A stretch of DNA of 64,000 nt from Ptychodera flava (Eukaryota; Hemichordata; Enteropneusta; Ptychoderidae): assembly GCF_041260155.1 (NCBI RefSeq), contig NC_091932.1:8709304-8773303 (forward strand), in the 5' to 3' direction. This document shows, piece by piece, positions 59,575 to 64,000 of this stretch. The position numbers and the translations under genes are program-made. The notes below the pieces were generated by a model. The model did no database searches. It saw only the letters and a program-made list of their open reading frames with translations, and was not told where the DNA came from. Each line of letters opens with the position of its first letter. Position 1 is the stretch's first letter.

Positions 59575-61001
59575 CTGAAAAAAAGAGCGAGCTAACATCA
59601 AATACACAGTAAAAAGTACAGTTCATTACTTTCACTACAAAATTTTTCACTGTCGATGGCTGTAGTACCATACTATAATCTTGGCACTGGAAGTATTTGT
59701 CCAGAAAAAACGTTATAGACGAATTGACATGTGTATATGAACAGCTTTCATCGTGACGTGCTTGATCTTAAGGTAATATGTACCTCAAAAGTGAAAGACT
59801 TAACTTTTGCTCTAACTTTCCTCAAGGAATCTTTCAATCATTCTCTTTCAAAATCAAGAATAAAAATAGGGGGTCACCGTGCAAATTTTGGTACCAGAGA
59901 AACAAATTACCTAAGATTTACCGATATTGGAAATTCAAAATGGCCGCCATCCCTGTGTTAACTCTATGGAGAAAAATAAAAATTTTCGAATTTCGAAAAA
60001 CTAAGCCGGTGAAAAGTTTTCTTTCACCAAGAGCTTTAAAATGAACCCCCACATGTGGTATATCAGAAGAGAATTGTAAAAGTTTGAGAGTCCGAATGTC
60101 TGTCCCCGAGGTGCGTTCTATACCTTAAGAAACGAATGTGATGCATTATAGGAAAACGTATTTTGTGTGTGATTATCTCAGAAATTTTGTGACCAAACAA
60201 CAGCAATGGGAATCTCGAAGTTATACACAAGTGTGCGATATATATGTGATATCATATAATGTATTATCAATTTTTGAAAATGCTTGGACATTGTTACCCA
60301 TTATCACCTTTTCGTGAATCGTATCAACATGAGTGCTAATAGAACACGTGATATCATATCATAGCATATTGCATGTAAAGGCAAATGGTGGGCATCAAGG
60401 AATTACCTTGGAAATCAAATCGTTTACTTCTACACCTCAATAACGAAACTTGTAAAATCCGTAAGAAATGTATAAGCAATTAAAGATACAAAAATTGTGT
60501 AGTAAGTATGACGTGAGAAGTAGGCGAGCAAAGCCATTAGAATTTACAATAAAATTTTCCCGAACCAGGAACACGACCGAGCCTACCATTGTATCACCAA
60601 TAAGCTTATATGTTCTCATTAAGAATCCATGGTTTGTTGAAGATTAAACTGACCGAATTCGAATCTTTAATATGAAACTGACGACAGGTTTTACTCATAT
60701 CAGACAACGATTCAAATAATGGTTATTTCTTCACGGTCCCAGCATAAAATTTATCATCGATCCATTACAAAAAAAATTGTCCAAGTGCCGCCAGAAATGC
60801 ACTGAAGACATGATGCTATATCTTGAATTCGTGTAGTAAGCACTACATAGTTATTGCACTGAAGTAATTTTTGTTACAGCAATGATATAAAAAGCGCATT
60901 GTGATTTCTTTTGGATTGAAGTTGTTGAGTCGGAGTTACCTCGCGGCCCCTGCTTATTTGGAATGCCAAACATTTGACACAGTGTTCCTGATACATCTCA
61001 C

Positions 61002-61044
61002 CTGATATCAACAGCCCAGTGCACCAAATCCAGTGCAACGCCAT
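61002..61044 (-). CDS. Signal-peptide exon of Ig-domain gene, copy B
   Basis: Identical peptide to copy A, with one synonymous CTG/TTG change at codon 3, strong start context and a GTGAGA donor. It ends one base into a codon, in phase with the Ig exon at 59574. Conservation of the peptide despite the base change is mild support for a real exon. Confidence 0.65.
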
Positions 61045-62287
61045 ATTGGTAAAATGCCTATTTGGACATTTGAGTACAACGATCACGTGACTAATCTGTC
61101 TTTGGGCAGCTAGGTGGTCGTTGAAAACAACCATTGTTGATACGGTATTTAGCTATCATAAATAACCAACAAATTCCATGCCAGGGCCGGGCAGTAACTA
61201 ACCTACCGTATCGGTCGGTACCAGGGTAATGCACAATACTGGTAAAACCAACACACGCCTATACATGAATGTAAAGCGTACAACCCACTGGTAATATTTG
61301 AGGAAAGCGAACAAAGGTTTCATTTTGCTTCTTGCTTCAACACATAGTCATCACGCTATGTCAGTGTCTAGCTATAGATTCCTCCACGGCAACGGCATAG
61401 ACATATTCCCCAAAATTGCTTGGCATTTTATATATGTACATTTAATGAAGTAAAGTCAACTCCATTCCTGAAGCGAAATATAGCCAACAAGAGAATAATT
61501 CTGAGAATTGAATAAATTAAAAGACATACCACAGTTGCTGTTGATTACTATTCAGGCCGTTTTCCGGCAATTCTTCGCATCCAGGATGCCAGATCACCGA
61601 TGAGATTATTCAAGTACAAAGGATTATGGGAGTGAAAATACACATCTCAATGGTTGAATGGCAACGTTATGCGAGAATTGTTCGACTGTGATTTTTCGCC
61701 TGAATGTGGTATGTATCGGTCAAATGCAGTTACTGGAGTAAAGATTTAACTTTTGATTGTATTTTCGACCGTCTGATGTTACTTTTGTGAGGGCAGTTGT
61801 TTATTGTTTGGTTTTGGACTTCTCGCCGATTTAACATGTCATACCTTCTATTCTTTACATAAATGGCAAAGTTTGGCCTTCGGTCTCACACTTCGATTCC
61901 CGGGTCTTCCATCTACTATCCAAGCAACACTGCACGCACCTGTGCCCCGAATTTCCTTCTGCTGTTTATGCCTCAGATAATCATTAGATACGGAAGAATT
62001 TACTGATATGAACAGGATGTGCATTACCAAAGAATTGGACAGAATACAGAACCTATTACCATCTCAGACGTCCGAAAACGGCAGACTACTTTTATATTAG
62101 CACGATTGGAACTAATTTTGCAGAATATGATCTTTTTAAATTTATCAAAATTACTAGGTGCTCTATAGCTCAGTTTAGGAAAAACAACAACAAAACACGA
62201 AAAATAGACAAGCTTAAATTTGTTGGTTAAACCAATATTACTACAATATCTTGTTCTCCTAAATTAGTTCCAATCATTCACAGGCGA

Positions 62288-62705
62288 TATAATATAGAAA
62301 TAACGGGCGACGCGCTGACCATTAACGTTTATTTATGGGCAAGGAAGAGAGGAAAACCAAAAGTTAACGGGCGAGGCTTACCGAGCACGTTAATTTTGAC
62401 TTTCCTCGAGCCCGCGTTCATAAATAAACGTTAATGGTCAGCGCGGAGTCTGTTATTTCCATTATATTATCAACGAACCCCCGAAACCGTCAAAATTTAC
62501 AAACATTTCCAACGCTAACGACAACGGGGCCCCAGAACTTGTCAGTGAGTAGTGCGCACTCAGTGAAAGTCTGCATATCAGGAGATTGTTTCAAAAAAGG
62601 TGTCTAAACCTGGTCCACAACTTGCACAAGTGTTCCATTTTATTTTGTGATTGATTATGATCTTTGTACAATTACAATTTACGTTTTAGCTGAAAAGTTG
62701 CTAAG
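62288..62705 (+). repeat. Palindromic repeat family, copy 3
   Basis: Duplicate of the repeat at 3621-4020 within copy B. It contains a middle part (GGAAAACCAAAAGTTAACGG) closer to the copy at 44723 than to copy A's own, which looks locally altered. Confidence 0.75.
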
Positions 62706-63245
62706 TTTGCGAAAGTGATAAATTTGTCATACCCCAACCAGTGCGTGCTTTTTCAAAGTAGATATTTTGTCGATAATTTATTGTTTGTATTATATACAGA
62801 TAGCCCTATATTGAATCGAACTGTATCTGGAAGTTTCACAGTCTGTACACATAATAAAATTGATTTAAGATTAGAATTAAATTCAACGCTGGACGATTGA
62901 AGTTGTCACTACCGATATATGTTTTGACTCTTCGTTGACAGTAACATTTTAGCAAAATAGAAATTTCCCAACTGCCCATCTTCCAGACCTAGCATGTACA
63001 GTGTACTCTGTTTCAGTCAAGTATGCTTCCAACAATTTCTCTATCTAAGGTAACACGCGCCTTGAAAGTGTAAGTATACCTAAACGTTTGCCCACTAAGC
63101 GCACAGAACGAAATTTCAACCCGCGCTGCGCAGTGCGCGTGGTAGAAATTTTGCGTCAGCAGTATAATTTCACTTTGGCTGGTCCCGCCTCAGTGACAAG
63201 CACTGAGAGGCAGGTAAGAAACCGCAGGCGGCAGAAGTTGCAACT

Positions 63246-64000
63246 GAAAAATGACCTGAGGGCAGCGCTGCCCCAAGGGCAGCTCAGAGTGGAGGAAACA
63301 TGTGCACAACATTCAATGAGGTCAGTGATGAACTGTATATCTGCCCTGAGGGCAGCTCAGATATATTGCTGCCCTCAGGGCAGATTGGCAGATAGGATAT
63401 ATAGGAAATGTATGTCTGCCCTGAGGACAGCTCAGATGAACTGTATATCTGCCCTGAGGGCAGCTCAGATATATTGCTGCCCTCAGGGCAGATTGGCAGA
63501 TAGGATATATAGGAAATGTATGTCTGCCCTGAGGACAGCTCAGATATGTTGCTGCCCTCAGGGCAGATTGGTAGATGGGATAGGAAATGTATGTCTGCCC
63601 TGAGGGCAGCTCTGATATATTGCTGCCCTCAGGGCAGATTAATAGATATACAATTATGCAATGATGTGTGAGCATAGCAAATGTGTGTCTGCCCTGAGGG
63701 CAGCTCAGATATATTGCTGCCCTCGGGGCAGATTGTAGATAGTATAGGAAATGTATGTCTGCCCTCAGGGCAGATTGATAGATATACAATTATGCAATGA
63801 TGTGTGGGCATAGGAAATGTATGTCTGCCCTGAGGGCAGCTCAGATATATTGCTGCCCTCAGAGCAGATTGGTAGATATACCCTATGCAATACTTTCAGG
63901 ATAGGAAATGTATGTCTGCCCTGAGGGCAGCTCAGACATATTGCTGCCCTCAGGGCAGACATATTTATATATCCTATCCTTAAAGTATTGCATAGTGTAA
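63246..64000. repeat. Palindromic satellite, CTGCCCTGAGGGCAG units
   Basis: Units of roughly 90-150 bp carry CTGCCCTGAGGGCAG and, about 13 bases on, its complement CTGCCCTCAGGGCAG. Each is a near-palindrome and the two also pair with each other. At least seven units are seen; some have one box only. 63884-63995 is itself a larger palindrome with TATGCAATACTTT at its outer edges. The open frames on both strands (63088-63962) come from the repeats. The array runs off the window. Confidence 0.9.

Larger units (their letters stand above)
58652..63094 (+). repeat. Segmental duplication, copy B
   Basis: Same order and orientation as 1-4400. The offset is 58649 at the left and 58694 at the right, the difference being small insertions such as the extra bases near 61260 and 62945. 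Similarity ends sharply at 63094, after ...GTTTGCCCA. Compared with copy A many differences are single-base length changes. Copy B has the intact Ig exon. Confidence 0.95.

Noticed and set aside
63088..63962. Frames of 171 and 155 codons with LSALRAAQI / SCPQGRHTF repeats
   Set aside because: Open on both strands because the underlying satellite is palindromic; no start context, splice sites or non-repeat coding sequence.

Overview
The window is nuclear DNA of an animal, most likely an AT-rich marine invertebrate. Genes are interrupted by GT-AG introns, AATAAA signals follow stop codons, microsatellites and MITE-like elements are abundant, and the coding content is typical of invertebrate innate immunity: a TRIM-NHL ubiquitin ligase, a NACHT (NLR) protein and an immunoglobulin V-type protein. 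That mix suggests an invertebrate deuterostome (hemichordate, cephalochordate or echinoderm), but I cannot fix the phylum from the sequence.

Layout. 1-4400 is one copy of a segment present again, same orientation, at 58652-63094. Each copy holds, on the minus strand, a signal-peptide exon and a phase 1-1 Ig V exon of the same gene; the left copy's Ig exon carries a 1-base frameshift. 5071-7199 holds two copies of a dispersed element with internal ~145-bp subrepeats. 12061-14264 is a single-exon TRIM-NHL gene whose last NHL repeat is separated by a 1-base frameshift. 14.3-20.1 kb is non-coding with a hairpin repeat, a Harbinger-type MITE, an array of four AGGTCA half-sites and two GC-rich palindromes, one perfect over 47-bp arms. 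20487-27630 is a giant foldback element: two inverted arms built from ~400-bp tandem subrepeats, flanked by TTA. 29642-33533 (minus) is an NLR gene broken by about seven frameshifts. 35444-36250 and 45309-45830 are LINE fragments.

The most unusual gene lies on the minus strand from 53198 to 38555. A short first exon encodes a hydrophobic leader followed by a basic cluster, then come an acidic linker exon, 17 tandemly duplicated exons of about 55-64 codons (all starting and ending in phase 0), and a 208-codon terminal exon. The exons fall into three subfamilies (called K, R and G here after their first residue); five K exons at 48.6-51.0 kb are very recent duplicates that share intron sequence. 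I recognise no known domain. The symmetric phases mean exons can be skipped or duplicated without breaking the frame.

63246-64000 is a palindromic satellite that runs off the right edge and starts just after the duplicated segment ends. Many breaks in otherwise convincing genes look like single missing bases, often next to homopolymers, so part of the apparent pseudogenisation may be assembly error; likewise the 4.4-kb duplication could be a retained second haplotype.
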